Under the pieces are notes generated by a model. That model searched no databases. It had not been told where the DNA came from and saw nothing but the letters and a program-made list of their open reading frames with translations. A stretch of 64,000 bases of DNA, from NCBI RefSeq assembly GCF_030435805.1, contig NC_081291.1, positions 14,841,001-14,905,000 of the forward strand, given 5' to 3'. The stretch comes from Mustela lutreola. Taxonomy: Eukaryota > Chordata > Mammalia > Carnivora > Mustelidae. Positions 10,401 to 35,798 of this stretch are shown here, piece after piece. The number at the start of each line of letters is the position of its first letter. The first letter of the stretch is position 1. A program made the translations under genes and the position numbers.

Positions 10401-13400
10401 AGTGTACGAACGGGCTGGGGGTTTCCTGCACCTGATACCCCACCCCCTGCACCATCCCTCTAGCAGTCTCTTTCCAGAACCTAGCCCTGTGGATACCCAC
10501 TGGCCCCCACCAGCCTCCCCTCTCTGCTCATGCTGGGCCCTTTGCCCTCCTGCCCGCTGCCGGACTCACCGGAAAGCATAGGAGGAGACGATGAGGACCA
10601 GGGTGACCACGTGGTGGATAAGCATGACCACCGAGTCCTTGCGCCAGGCGTCCATGTACAGTGTGGCATAGATGGAGTGACCGTAAAAGCTTCCTTGCAG
10701 CAGGTAGGCAGCTGCGATGTCCCGGGGCACCGCCATGCCTGGCGTCCAGTCTGGGGAGAGCAGGCGTATGTGGTTAGGGGCCTCCAGGACCCCCTCCGGC
10801 TGGGGTGTGCCACCCCCTTCCGCAGGCGCCCTGGCTACTGCTTTTCTGCTCCCAGTCTCTACCCCTGATTTTTTTTTTAAAGATTTTATTTATTTATTTG
10901 ACAGACAGAGATCACAAGTAGGCAGAGAGGCAGGCAGAGAGAGAGGAGAGAGCAGGCTCCCCGCTGAGCAGAGAGCCTGATGTGGGCCTCGATCCCAGGA
11001 CCTTGAGATCATGACCTGAGCCAAAGACAGAGGCTTTAACCCAGGCGCCCCTCTACCCATGATTTTTTAACAAATGAGTGTTCTTTTGGGGGGAATGGTT
11101 CTAGATTTATAGGAAAAGGTGCTCCTACCCCTGAAATCTGTCCTTTGCAGGATTTCCAACTCTGGCTTGGTTTCCCCGGCCAGTGCCGTTTGGGATGGGC
11201 TGGCCCACCTCGTGGGGTGTGGCTGCTCCCCCGCCCCCACCGCCGCTGCTCCTGCCCCTGGCTTCTCCTGGCACCTGTGCCCACCTACTCAGGCTTCACC
11301 CCCTTCTGGTGACCCTGACTTCCAGCTCTCCCCATTTCCTGTCTCAGGACCATTACCAAGAGGACTCTGGCTACATCCACCCAGACTTCCCTGGCCACTC
11401 CCCAAAAACAGCCACCCTGGGCTCCCTCTGGGGCCTCCCACCTCCAGCCTCAGAGACTGGGAGCCCCCTGGAGGCTGGCCATGCCCTAAACCACGCCCCC
11501 CGCCCACCAGTGCCTCATCTCAGCAACAGTTCTTCATCTGTGCCTTGACCTCATGCCTTGACCCCATGTGGGTCCAGGCCTCTGCTTGCTTCCCCTGCCC
11601 TCGCCACCCTGCCCCTGTTCCCGACACCACTGTCTCCTGCTCAGCTCGGGCCCAGCTCCCCCTGCCCTGCCAGCCTTCCAGAGCCTGTCCCCGACTGTCC
11701 ACCTTCCCTGTGGCCGCCATGAACACACAAGCCCCAAGCTCTGGCAAGTCCACTCCTAGCGAGGTGCCCGAGGGAGCTGAAGCCAGGGCTCCTTGCACAC
11801 ATGCGTGCACAGCAGCACTGCTGGCCGCCACCAAATGGTGGCAGCAACCCAAGCGCCCGCCAATGCGTGAGTTGGGTGAGCAGAACGCGGGCCCCCACAC
11901 AATGGAAGGCTGCCCGGCGGTGCAAAGTGGCGAGGCACTGACTCCCACTATGAGCCTCAAAAACCAGATGCTGAGTGAGAGAAGCCAGACACAAAAGGTC
12001 ACATGCTGCCTGATCCCATGTCTAGGAAATGTCCAGAACTGGCAAATCCAGAGACAGAAAGCAGATCCGTGGTGGCCAGGGGGAGGGAGACAGGGTCTCC
12101 TTCTGGGAGGATGGAGGCACAACACGGGGAATGGGCTACGTGCCCCTGAACCGTCCACTTGAACATGGCGAATAGTTAAAAACTATGATACGCTGACCCC
12201 CAGCCATGTTTACGTTTGGCGGCACCACTGTGCTTGCACCGTGGCACGGCGATCTCCAGAACACTCCTCAAGGTGCACACTCGAACCTCTGCGCCCATGA
12301 AACACCAGCTACCTGGGTGCACCCCAGACCTGTCTCCCAGATCCACGCAGCTGCCTACTCCAAGGACCTCAGACAAGCAGGCAGAACTGACGACTGGCAA
12401 ATTATGGTTGACTTTACGGCATGTATATTTCACCTAATTTTAAAAAATGCTACCCCCCCCCCCCGACCAATGGATTAGCTCTAGCTCTCCTCCTACCACT
12501 TTATCAGGTCCAGGGGCTCCTCCAAGTTTGACAACAAAATGCACACTTCCGGGAGGGCCCTCCCTCTGAGCTCTGTGGGACTGGCCGCGGCCGGGGGAGG
12601 CTCCTACATACACACACCTGCCGTGCACTTCTGTCCCCCTCGAGAAGGAAGGGACACAGAGGCGCCTCAGCGTACAGAGCCAGCCTGCTGTGGAAACAGG
12701 ACACCGAATTTTCCACCCATCGCAGTGGCAAGACTTTTACCACTGGGCCAGCGCTCCCTTCCAGCCTCGAGCCCCGGATGTGGGGCGGGGTAGGGAGAGT
12801 GCAGCCCCCAGGGGATCCCCCATCTAGACTCTGTCTGCGCCTCCCTGCACTCATCGGCCATGGAACCCCAGCCTGCCTTCAAAACATTTCTCAAACCAAC
12901 CACTTCTCTCCCATTCTGGGCCCCGTCCTGGGCAGCGCCCGCTTGCGCCCTCAGCATCCTATTCAACTGGGCCTGTCAGTATCTGCCCCCCTACCTCACA
13001 GTCCTCCGGGAAACACCCCGTCCTGGGGGGCTGCTCTCTGCCTCTGAGCATCTGCCAGGAGTGGGCCTGTCCCATAGTGGCCTTTGCATATCCTCTCTGC
13101 TTCGGGCTCCTCCAGGTCCCCCACGGAAAGGTCACTTTTGGTGGGGCCATCCTCATCTCTAGAATATTCCCGGGCCTTGCCTGGAATTTTCTCATCAGCT
13201 GTTAACAGATTTCGTACTTCACTGTCACCACAAGCCATCAACGTGGGGGGCTTTCTTTGGAGCACTCAAAGCTGTGTCTGCATGGTGCCTGGTACACAGT
13301 AAGTGCACATGCAAAGCAGCAGCTCACTTGCAAGCATGTTATCACTGCATAATTTAAAAGAAAAAGCCAGAGGCAACGCCATGCCTGAAACTGACAAGGA

Positions 13401-16400
13401 CCCACAATGGTTCATTCACACAAAGGGAAATTGAATGACAGCTAAAACCTGCCTCCAGGGATTTATAACAAGGGCAATACATGTGGGCGAGTGGCCATGT
13501 GGGTGATGCAGTCCCACTGAGACAGACAGGTGCCCAGCAAATGCGGTGCTCGCCACTGGGATACTGAAACACCAAAGTTGTGTGCCAAGCCCTCAGATGG
13601 GGGCGTGGGGCTTGGTGCCACCAGGCGGCTTCAGAAACTGTTTACGTCCCATGGCAGGAAACACATCCACGTGGTCAACATAGGAATAGAGAAATCTGGA
13701 CGCCCCCATCACAGATCGGGTTTTCTAGAACGGCCTGCCTGACGGTGATAAAGGACAATGCAGTCACCTTCCTGCCTATCCCACCAAGCTCAGGCCTTGA
13801 CCACCCCCACACCTAATCCAATTGATGGATGCGGCCATTTCTCGTCATCTTTATCTCTTCACCAAGCCGGTCCAAGCCACAGTAGTCCCTCACCTCCCCA
13901 CTGGGCCACTTTCTTCCTTATCCAAGACTCTCCTGCCTCCACATGGCAGCCAGAGGAAGCTTTTTATGAGCCACAAACCCATCCCATTTAGAATGAAATT
14001 CAAACTCCTCCTATCCTCCTCTCATCCTCACACACCAAGCTCGTGCTGGTCCCAGGGCCTTTGCACACATGGTTCCAGACACCTGGAATGCCCACCTGGG
14101 TCCATACAAGGGGTCACCTCATTCAGGACACCTCCCTGAGCCCTAACAGTACCAGGTCCTAAACAGGACCCTTTCCTGTCCCTGGAGCCTTTCAGGCACC
14201 CTTGTCTTTGAGCTACCTTGCGGAGGCGGGGATTGTCTTAAGGCAGACATCCAGCATGAGACATATGATGAGTGTCCAGCTCCCCCATGTGGAGAACCTT
14301 CCCCCACCCTGCTCTGTCTGGCAGGGCCCCTACCGTAGAAGACAGAGGGTGGGTCGTGAAAGAAGGGGTAGTCGGTGCCGAAGAGCAGGTAGGCGCTGTA
14401 GCTCCAGGCGCCCAGATAGAAGAGAAACTTCCAGGCGCTCTCAGGCATCTTGGCGGCATCTCTAGGCTGGAGGCGACACCGCTTGGCCAGGGGCTACGGG
14501 TGAGAAGGTGGGTGGCCATCAGTGCTGGGGGCCAAGGGCCGGGGACCATACCTCCAGGGCGGAGAAAGCCAGGCTCAGGGGCTCTCCAGGCTGGGTAGTG
14601 TTGGGGAGGGCCGGGAGCGTAACCAGAGCCCACATGTGCCAGCCAAAGGCTAAACTTAGTGCCCAGCTGTCCGACACAGTGTGGGGAGGGGAGTGGGGGG
14701 GACTGAGGAAACGTAGGGAAGGCTGTGGCGGGGAGAAGGGGGACACGTGAGTATGGTGCAAGGAAGACCAATGGGGCCAGCCCAGGGGAGCTGGGGGACC
14801 TGGGGGTCCCAGAGGGAGCTGGAGCTACGCCAGGGAGGAGGGGAGATTAAAGAGAAGATATGGAGGGGCCTGTAGGGGTGAAGCTGTGAAGAGAGCATGG
14901 AGGTGAGTATGGGGGCATCTGGGAGAAAGTGGGGAGGATGGAACCTCAAGGGACTCCCATGGGAGAGAAACCTGAGGGAAGGGGTACCTCGGAGGGAGAA
15001 TCTGGGGGTAGGCTAGAGAACGAAAGAGGTTGGGGAAGATGGGGTGGGTAGTTGGGGGAGAGCATGAGAATGTGGGGGGGCAAAAGAGGAGAGAATGGGG
15101 CAGAGAAAGAGAGGGCAGGCAGGGAAAGGATGTACAATGAGACAGGGGACATGAACTGAGCCACCTAAGGACAACCAGGGAGGCCTGGAAGGAAGAAAGG
15201 TCATGCAGCAGTGAGGTATGGAGGAGTCTGAGGGGCGCAACTCCCCCCCCACACACCGAGTCCAGGAGCCCCCCGCCCCCCGCCCCGCCTCCCGCTCCCT
15301 AGGGGCGGGGCTCCAGAGCTGCTGGGTCAAGCCCGCCCCCTTCCCCGCCCCCTTCCCCGGAGGAGAGGCTCGAGGGGGCCGGAGCACCAACAGTTGCCAT
15401 GGAGACAGGCAGAGCCGGTTCCAGTCACCCCTGGCAACCAGGCGGCTGCCAAGAAGATGAGCTTTGGAGGAAAGGGCAGCCCCTCCACCCCTTTCTTGGG
15501 AAGGGCGAGCCTCGAACTGCTCTGCCCCACCCGGACTGGCGGGACTGGCCACAGCTGTGGGGACTCCAAAAGGGAGGGTGCACGCGCTGTTGCTGTCTCC
15601 CACACCCTCATTGTGAAGCCTCCTCCTCAGGGGGAGAGCCCACTCCACTCTGGTTGTCCCAGAGCGACCACATCCCCCTCCTAGAGGCTCTGACCCTCAA
15701 CCTCCTGGACCTCCCACTTACCAGCTGGAAACTGGGAAAGCAAGGGGACCAACAACGCCAGGTGGGAACGAAGGCTGACCTGTGCAGGGGCCCTCGTGCC
15801 TGCCTCCTCCTACCTGAAGAAGGGTGGTGGCCGGGGTCCCCTCCCCATGCGGTTGATGGGGATGATGGTGGGGACAGTGGCGCCGGACAACACCCTATCC
15901 TTGACTTAACAAGGGCTAGCCTCTTCCCAGCCAGCAGAGAAAGGCCCCTTTGTTGGCGCCGGGCTCTCTGTCCCCGCAGCCCCTGCCACCTCCAGCCAGA
16001 TTGGGGCGGGGTGACCCCAGTCAGTCCAGGAGGGAGTCGCAGCCAAGCTAGGGGCCCAAACGCCTTCCCACCAGCTACCATAGCAGCGACGCCTCCCTAA
16101 GGATGGGAGGGAGGCCAGGCGCCAATGTCACCCACAGGGTCACTCCAGTTGGGGCCGTAGCCTCCCCAGACTTGCTAGAAACTGGGCAATTCGGACGCAG
16201 CTCCTTAAAGGCAGCTGGGTCCAGCTCTGAAGACCCGGACCGCACCACCTCCTAAGATTGCGACCACCGGCGTGGCCGGGGAGTCCAGGCCTCTGCCTCC
16301 CCAGGTCGGAGGGTGGCGCTGACTCCAGACATGCGCGAGACAGCAACCGGGTAGCTCCTGCCTCTTCCCGGGAGCAGCGGACAAGTCCGCTCTGCGGCCG

Positions 16401-17125
16401 CGTGGACCTCGTGCCCCGCTCCGGTTCCGGACGCGCCCCGCATGGCCCCAAGGCGCAAGGCGCCGGCGGCTTCTGTACCCCGAGACCACCCCGCCCCGCG
16501 TCCTCCGCTCCTCCGCCCTCGGTTCGGCCCTGCCCGAAAGAGCGCGCGGCGGCCCGGGCCCTCCCACCGGCCGGGGCCCCCTTGTCCCGCACCGCCCGGC
16601 GTAAGTCGGCCCCGGTTCCCCCACATCTCGAAAGCCCCATCCGTGCAGGGGTCCCCACGTTCCGGCCCTCCTCCAGCTCGGCCACACCCCCGCATCCACC
16701 CCACCCCCACCGCCCTCAGCCCGAAAGCTCCAGCCCGAGGCCCCCCGCGTTCCAGTGACCCCGCCTGGAGAGGCAGAAAGGGGTCCGCGAGGGCCCGGGG
16801 TCCGCGTCCCACGCCCCACATAACAACCCGGCCCCCCAGCCCGCGACCCCGCTGCCCGGCCCCCGGCGGCACTGACCCGAAAGAGGCGCGCGGTGGCCGC
16901 GGAGCGCAGCGCCGTCCAGCCGAGCGCGCCGAGCGCCAGCAGCAGCAGCTCGGGCGGCGCCAGGTGCGCGTGCTCGGCCAGGCCGCGGCGCGCCAGCCCC
17001 CAGCCGCAGTCCGCGCAGCCCCGCGCCGCCGCCAGCGCGCTGCCCCAGCTGCGCTGCACCAGCTGCGCGTAGCTCGGCATGGGCTCGGGCCCCGCCGGCC
17101 CCGCCGCTGTCCCCGCCGCCGCCAT
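7467..17125 (-). CDS. CERS1: Ceramide synthase 1 (TLC-domain ER membrane enzyme), six coding exons
   Basis: Acylates sphinganine with fatty acyl-CoA, with C18 preference known for the family, in the ER membrane. Coding exons in transcript order: 17125-16877, 14493-14334, 10750-10570, 8525-8364, 7946-7799, 7580-7467. All internal junctions have GT/AG ends and phases agree, giving 337 residues. The N-terminus begins MAAAGTAAG at an ATG with G at -3. Exon 1 (residues 1-83) is luminal/first membrane segment. The TLC domain spans roughly residues 97-311, with the catalytic His pair at 182-183 (exon 3) and the Lag1 motif running through FLHDISDVQLEFTKLN in exon 4. Like other CERS1 proteins it lacks the Hox-like domain of CERS2-6. 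Exon 6 reads to KPSKAE and then TGA, but the same bases form a GTGAGT donor, so a longer tail from a downstream exon is possible. The usual KPLRNGLVKDKRF tail was not found. Identity is firm; only the C-terminus is open. Confidence 0.96.
8187..8350. repeat. Imperfect tandem duplication beside CERS1 exon 4
   Basis: A C-rich unit beginning ctgcccacttcatcaggccc at 8187 recurs as ctgcccacttcaccaggccc at about 8298, a period near 111 bp, with shorter cagccccacc echoes between. It reaches to within about 15 bp of the exon 4 donor. Confidence 0.6.
9050..9290 (+). mobile_element. L2 LINE 3' fragment
   Basis: Contains the L2 hallmark around accctttgcacatgctg near 9108, followed by a Pro/Ser-rich reading typical of L2 3' ends. 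In CERS1 intron 3, ancient. Confidence 0.6.
9335..9600. mobile_element. Non-autonomous DNA transposon remnant (hAT-type MER element)
   Basis: Shows atagaactttctagaatgat and agccacatgggtccactgag, parts of a common short mammalian MER element with terminal inverted repeats. The exact family name is not assigned. Followed directly by a CAN-SINE. Confidence 0.5.
9607..9793 (-). mobile_element. CAN-SINE
   Basis: taaagattttatttatttat tail side, cacaagtagacagagaggta body, ends gagccatccaggcccc. In CERS1 intron 3. Confidence 0.9.
10138..10335 (-). mobile_element. CAN-SINE
   Basis: Near-complete minus copy ending ccacccaggcgcccc, with the caggaaacacttc flank repeated on both sides (about 10115 and 10336) as target-site duplication. 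In CERS1 intron 3, about 235 bp from exon 3. Confidence 0.9.
10869..11051 (-). mobile_element. CAN-SINE with a short gap in its head
   Basis: Complete tail and body; the head jumps from ggctttaaccca to ggcgcccc, lacking the usual ctgagccacc piece. In CERS1 intron 2. Confidence 0.88.
11790..12445 (+). mobile_element. L1M-type LINE remains
   Basis: 11,860-12,170 follows the 3' part of old mammalian L1 (agtgagagaagccagacaca near 11971, aaatgtccagaactggcaaa near 12027, gtggccagggggaggg near 12072). 12,200-12,330 resembles a second L1 3' UTR piece. The 3' end returns near 12,400-12,445 before a C-run. Heavily diverged. In CERS1 intron 2. Confidence 0.65.
13960..14150 (+). mobile_element. L2 LINE 3' fragment
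   Basis: gaatgaaattcaaactcctc, then cagggcctttgcacacatgg, then cacctggaatgcccacct, in L2 order. In CERS1 intron 2, about 180 bp from exon 2. Confidence 0.7.
14680..15200. repeat. Purine-rich (GA) low-complexity tract in CERS1 intron 1
   Basis: About 500 bp almost free of pyrimidine runs on the plus strand, dominated by gggga, gagagg and tggggg words. It has no fixed period. The CERS1 transcript therefore carries a long C/U-rich segment here. Confidence 0.65.
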
Positions 17126-17600
17126 GCCTCTCGCTCGCTGGCCGCCGCCGCCGCCGCCGCCGCCGCTTGCGCCCGCCTGCGGTGGCCGCCGGAGCCGCGC
17201 GCCCCGCGTCACGCGCCGCGGCTGGGCCGGGGGCGCGCCGGCCTGAGCTGGGGACGGGGAGGGGCGGAGCCGGCACAAGCTCCGCCCCTGTGGGGGCGCG
17301 GGCGGCGGGGACTTGGGGCCTGGGTGCGACGTCTGAGACCCTGAGGGCGCGTGGGCGCTTGGTCTCCTGGAGGCAGTAGCGGCGAGCACGGGCGATTAAG
17401 ACGCGGCGCTGTCGCGACGTGTCCTGGAGACGGGCCCGCGTTCCTGCCCATTTTCCAGGAGAAAACCAAGGCGCGGAGCGGCGGGGGAGGGGGTCTGCCA
17501 GGTGCACGCCTGGCCTGGACACCGTGTCCACAGCCCCCGTCCCCACTCCCTTGCCCACCCGGGGCTCCCCCACGCCACCGCTCTGGGACACGGTGAGCAC
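16300..17600 (-). promoter_or_regulatory. CERS1: CERS1 CpG-island promoter and first exon
   Basis: Dense CpG, GC-rich DNA surrounds the CERS1 start codon at 17125. A GC box (ggggcgg) lies near 17262. No TATA box is evident, so initiation is probably dispersed. A CGG/GCC-type triplet run sits at about 17144-17166, just upstream of the ATG and therefore probably in the 5' UTR. The island edges are judged by eye. Confidence 0.75.
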
Positions 17601-18299
17601 CAACAGGCAGTGCCCTCCAGCGGTAACTCAGTCTCTGGCCCTCCACCTCTCCCTGCCCTCAGGACCACCTGCTGCTCTCCGTGACCCTAAGGACCTGGGA
17701 GGCCTCCCTCCCCGGCAGCAGGTTAACACAGGCCTGCGGAGAGGCAGAGGGAGTGGACACCCACCCGATGGGACTTAGAGGCTGGATCAAGACCCCTGGC
17801 TCCATTGGGACCACCCCTGGTGATACTCTACTAAACAGCAACCAGGCCCTGTGCCTGAAGCCCTCAACTGCCATGACCGAGGACACCAGTCACCTGTTGG
17901 GAATATCACCTTCCCTCACAGACAGCCCCCCAGGACTCCCACATTCCTGTGTTCCTCCTCCCCTCCCAACAAGGTCCTCATCCCAAAGCCTTTAAGATGC
18001 AGAGTAAAAATCAGTATGGGCCCCGCAGGAGTCTTGACCTAACTTTCAGGTACATGGAGGAAAACAGCCAAGAGGATGGAGGAGGCATCCTCTCTCCTCT
18101 TCCCCCTCAACCTTCATCCAGTCCGGCAACACAGTGTTGGCCCTACTTCAAAAGTTCACGAATTCCTCCACTTCTCTGCACCTGCACAGCCTCCTGTGGC
18201 CCTGGGCTCCCCTAGTGCCTCTTGCCTGGTATCCTGGCTTCCTCCTCAGCCTGTGCAGAGGCTGGAGGGAGACTGTTTGCGACCCTTCCGCTGTTCACA

Positions 18300-18560
18300 G
18301 CACCCACGGCTCCCATTGTGCAGAGTGAAAGGCCAACTCCTCACTAACTCATGACCTACTGTGATGCTCTTCTCTCCACCTTGCTCCCCACATGCCACAC
18401 TGGCCACCTCACTGTTCCTCTGGCACAGTCCTGCCTCAGGGCCTTTGCACTGGCTGTTCCCTCTGCCTGGAATGCAGGTCCCCCAGGTACAAGTAGGGAC
18501 CCTCCCTCACTTCCTTCACACTTTACGTACGAATGTCAGCTGCTCAGTGCACCCGACTTT
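18300..18560 (+). mobile_element. L2 LINE 3' fragment, interrupted by a SINE
   Basis: caactcctcactaactcatg, then ctcagggcctttgcactggc and ctctgcctggaatgcaggtc. The next CAN-SINE is inserted at its right end. Confidence 0.7.
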
Positions 18561-18575
18561 CCCATCAGTCTTCTT

Positions 18576-18771
18576 TTTTTTTTTTATATTTTATTTATTT
18601 ATTTGACAGAGAGAGAGAGAGATTACAAGTAGGCAGAGAAACAGGCAGAGAGAGAGGGGAAGCAGGCTCCCTGCCGAGCAGAGAGCCCGATGCGGGACTC
18701 GATCCCAGGACCCTGAGATCATGACCTGAGCCAAAGGCAGCGGCCTAACCCACTGAGCCACCCAGGCGCCC
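18576..18771 (-). mobile_element. CAN-SINE with 15-bp target-site duplication
   Basis: Full-length minus copy. cccatcagtcttctt flanks it at 18561-18575 and 18774-18788, a perfect duplication, so insertion is recent on the SINE timescale. Confidence 0.95.
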
Positions 18772-19792
18772 CTCCCATCAGTCTTCTTGACCATTTTCAC
18801 CATCTGCGCATGGTACCTCCCCCTCCTCCTTGAACGTGCACTCTGTGTGGGCTGGGGTCCATCTGGCCCATCAGACCAGGAAGTGAGAAGCCCAGCATAT
18901 TGCGGTATGAGGCCTGCCTGACCTGGTCAAGCATTAAGGCTCAGCCAGAGGCCAGAGACCTCACTAAAGCTGCAGCTTGCCCAGCAGGCAGAAGGGGCCT
19001 TGGGAATCCTCAATTAGCTAACTACCTGCACCCTCAGAGGTCTGACTGGGCCTGTGGTGCAGACCTGGGCCTTCCAGCTCCCCCACCTCCCCCGCCCTCC
19101 CACCCAGCACTATCTGTCCCTATCTGGTCACCATGGCAGCCATCAGTAATTCGAGAGGAGCTCCCACCCACCAGCCCAGCCCCAGCGCCTTGAGTTTCAT
19201 CCTGGGGCAGCCAGCTGGGAGGCCACCAGCCCGTGGGTGCAGAGCAGAAATGGAAGGTGGCTCCCCATGCCGGCAGCTGGGACCTGACAAGGGGCTGCTA
19301 AGGTCCCAAGGCTGGCGCCCCTTCCCTGTTCCACCTGAGGGCAGGCCTCTTCTCTCCGGAAAGCTCATCTCCAGGCCCCCCATCCCCACCCCTGCCGGAT
19401 GCCTCTGTCACCTCTCTCCTCTCTCTCCCCTGAGCTCCTCAACAGGCAGGGAGGGCTGGGTGGGTCCTGCCCCTGGGAATCCTGAGCTCTGCATCCTGTC
19501 CTGGCCACCAAGCACCAGGTATCAGGCAGACACTGACCTAGGGACAAAGGGCAAAAAGCGCTATCCCACTCACGGAGCCCAGCACAGCCACAGGGGCTTT
19601 GCATGGGCTGTTCATGCTGCTTTGAATGAATGCTGGTCACCCCCATCCCTTGAACCTGGCCTTCGCAGATCCTTCTAGTTGTTTGGGTGGTGACCTCATC
19701 TAAGAGGCCCAACCAACAGCTCTCCCTTGCTCGCCTACCACCATCTCTTGACAAGAGACGCCAGCTGGTGCCCTGGCTTTCTCTTTCTCTCT

Positions 19793-19971
19793 CTTTTTTT
19801 AAGATTTTATTTATTTATTTGACAGAGAGAGAGATCCCAAGCAGGCAGAGAAGGGGAAGCAGTCTCCCTGCTGAGCACAAAGTCCGATACGAGGCTCAAT
19901 CCCGGGACCCTGAGATCATGACCCGAGCTGAAGGCAGAGGCTTAAAACCCACTGAGCCACACATGCGCCCC
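19793..19971 (-). mobile_element. CAN-SINE with target-site duplication
   Basis: Short-bodied minus copy; ccctggctttctctt occurs on both sides (from 19771 and from 19974). Confidence 0.92.
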
Positions 19972-20543
19972 AACCCTGGCTTTCTCTTATGGAAGGGTGC
20001 TCGCCATGGGTTTCTCCCTCCAGGTAGACAGCACAGCACTGTGGCCCTCCTGCGCCCACAGCCCGACAGCAGCAGGTCTCCATCTGGGCCATGGACCGCC
20101 CACAGGACAGCAGCGAGGAGCGGGGACAATCTGGAGGGATGGGGGATGGAGAGCATTTGCACCCAGCGCACATACACTGCGCATGCGACTAAACTGAAGC
20201 CTGAGTACTTCCTACCTCCCTGGCCCCCTACAGGCCTCCCTGGGATACTGCCTTTGAGCTCTGATGCCCTGGTGATGGCTGCCACCTCAGTTTCCCTGGG
20301 TGCCATGGGGGCTTGGGAGACACGGCTGTGCTGCCCAGACCACCATATGGTGGTGTCTGAGGGGCGGGAGTCTGCACCTCTGCTGCTCACAGGCCCTGGT
20401 CTCCAGGGGACCCCCTCCCAGCAAAAGCCCTGGGAGGACAGTGCCTAGAACCCTCCCTTCTGAGCCTTGGTTCCCACATGTCCCTCCCAAAGTGGCCACA
20501 GCAGACACAGATGCGGGGGGAGGTGGCTCCCATGGTGGATACA

Positions 20544-20549
20544 TTTATT
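20544..20549 (-). terminator. COPE: COPE polyadenylation signal
   Basis: AATAAA on the minus strand (tttatt on plus), about 130 nt past the COPE stop codon at 20676. This is a normal distance for a short 3' UTR, which probably ends near 20525. Confidence 0.75.
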
Positions 20550-20675
20550 GACAAGAGTGGGGCTGGGCTGGGCTTCCAGCCTCTGCTTCTGGCCAGAACA
20601 GGTGAGAGAGCTTGAGGAGGGGTGCCCAGCAGGGAAGGCGGCACACCTTGCTGTCCCCTGGCTCGGGAACCGGTC

Positions 20676-35798
<15,123 letters not shown>

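Larger units (their letters stand above)
17601..20524. other. Intergenic region between the CERS1 promoter and the COPE 3' end
   Basis: Holds an L2 fragment and two CAN-SINEs (listed separately). The remainder is C-rich, single-copy-looking DNA in which I see no exon. Confidence 0.55.

Noticed and set aside
11119-12162. 347-codon plus-strand frame
   Set aside because: Its second half crosses an L1 remnant and it lies antisense in CERS1 intron 2; composition is Pro/Ser/Cys noise.
16205-17604. Several frames longer than 200 codons at the CERS1 promoter, both strands
   Set aside because: Only the piece 16877-17125 on the minus strand is the real CERS1 exon 1. The rest is CpG-island read-through past the splice donor or upstream of the ATG.
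18576-18771. tRNA-like heads of the CAN-SINEs, as possible tRNA genes
   Set aside because: They are embedded in SINE bodies with A-tails and target-site duplications; no standalone cloverleaf was found in the window.
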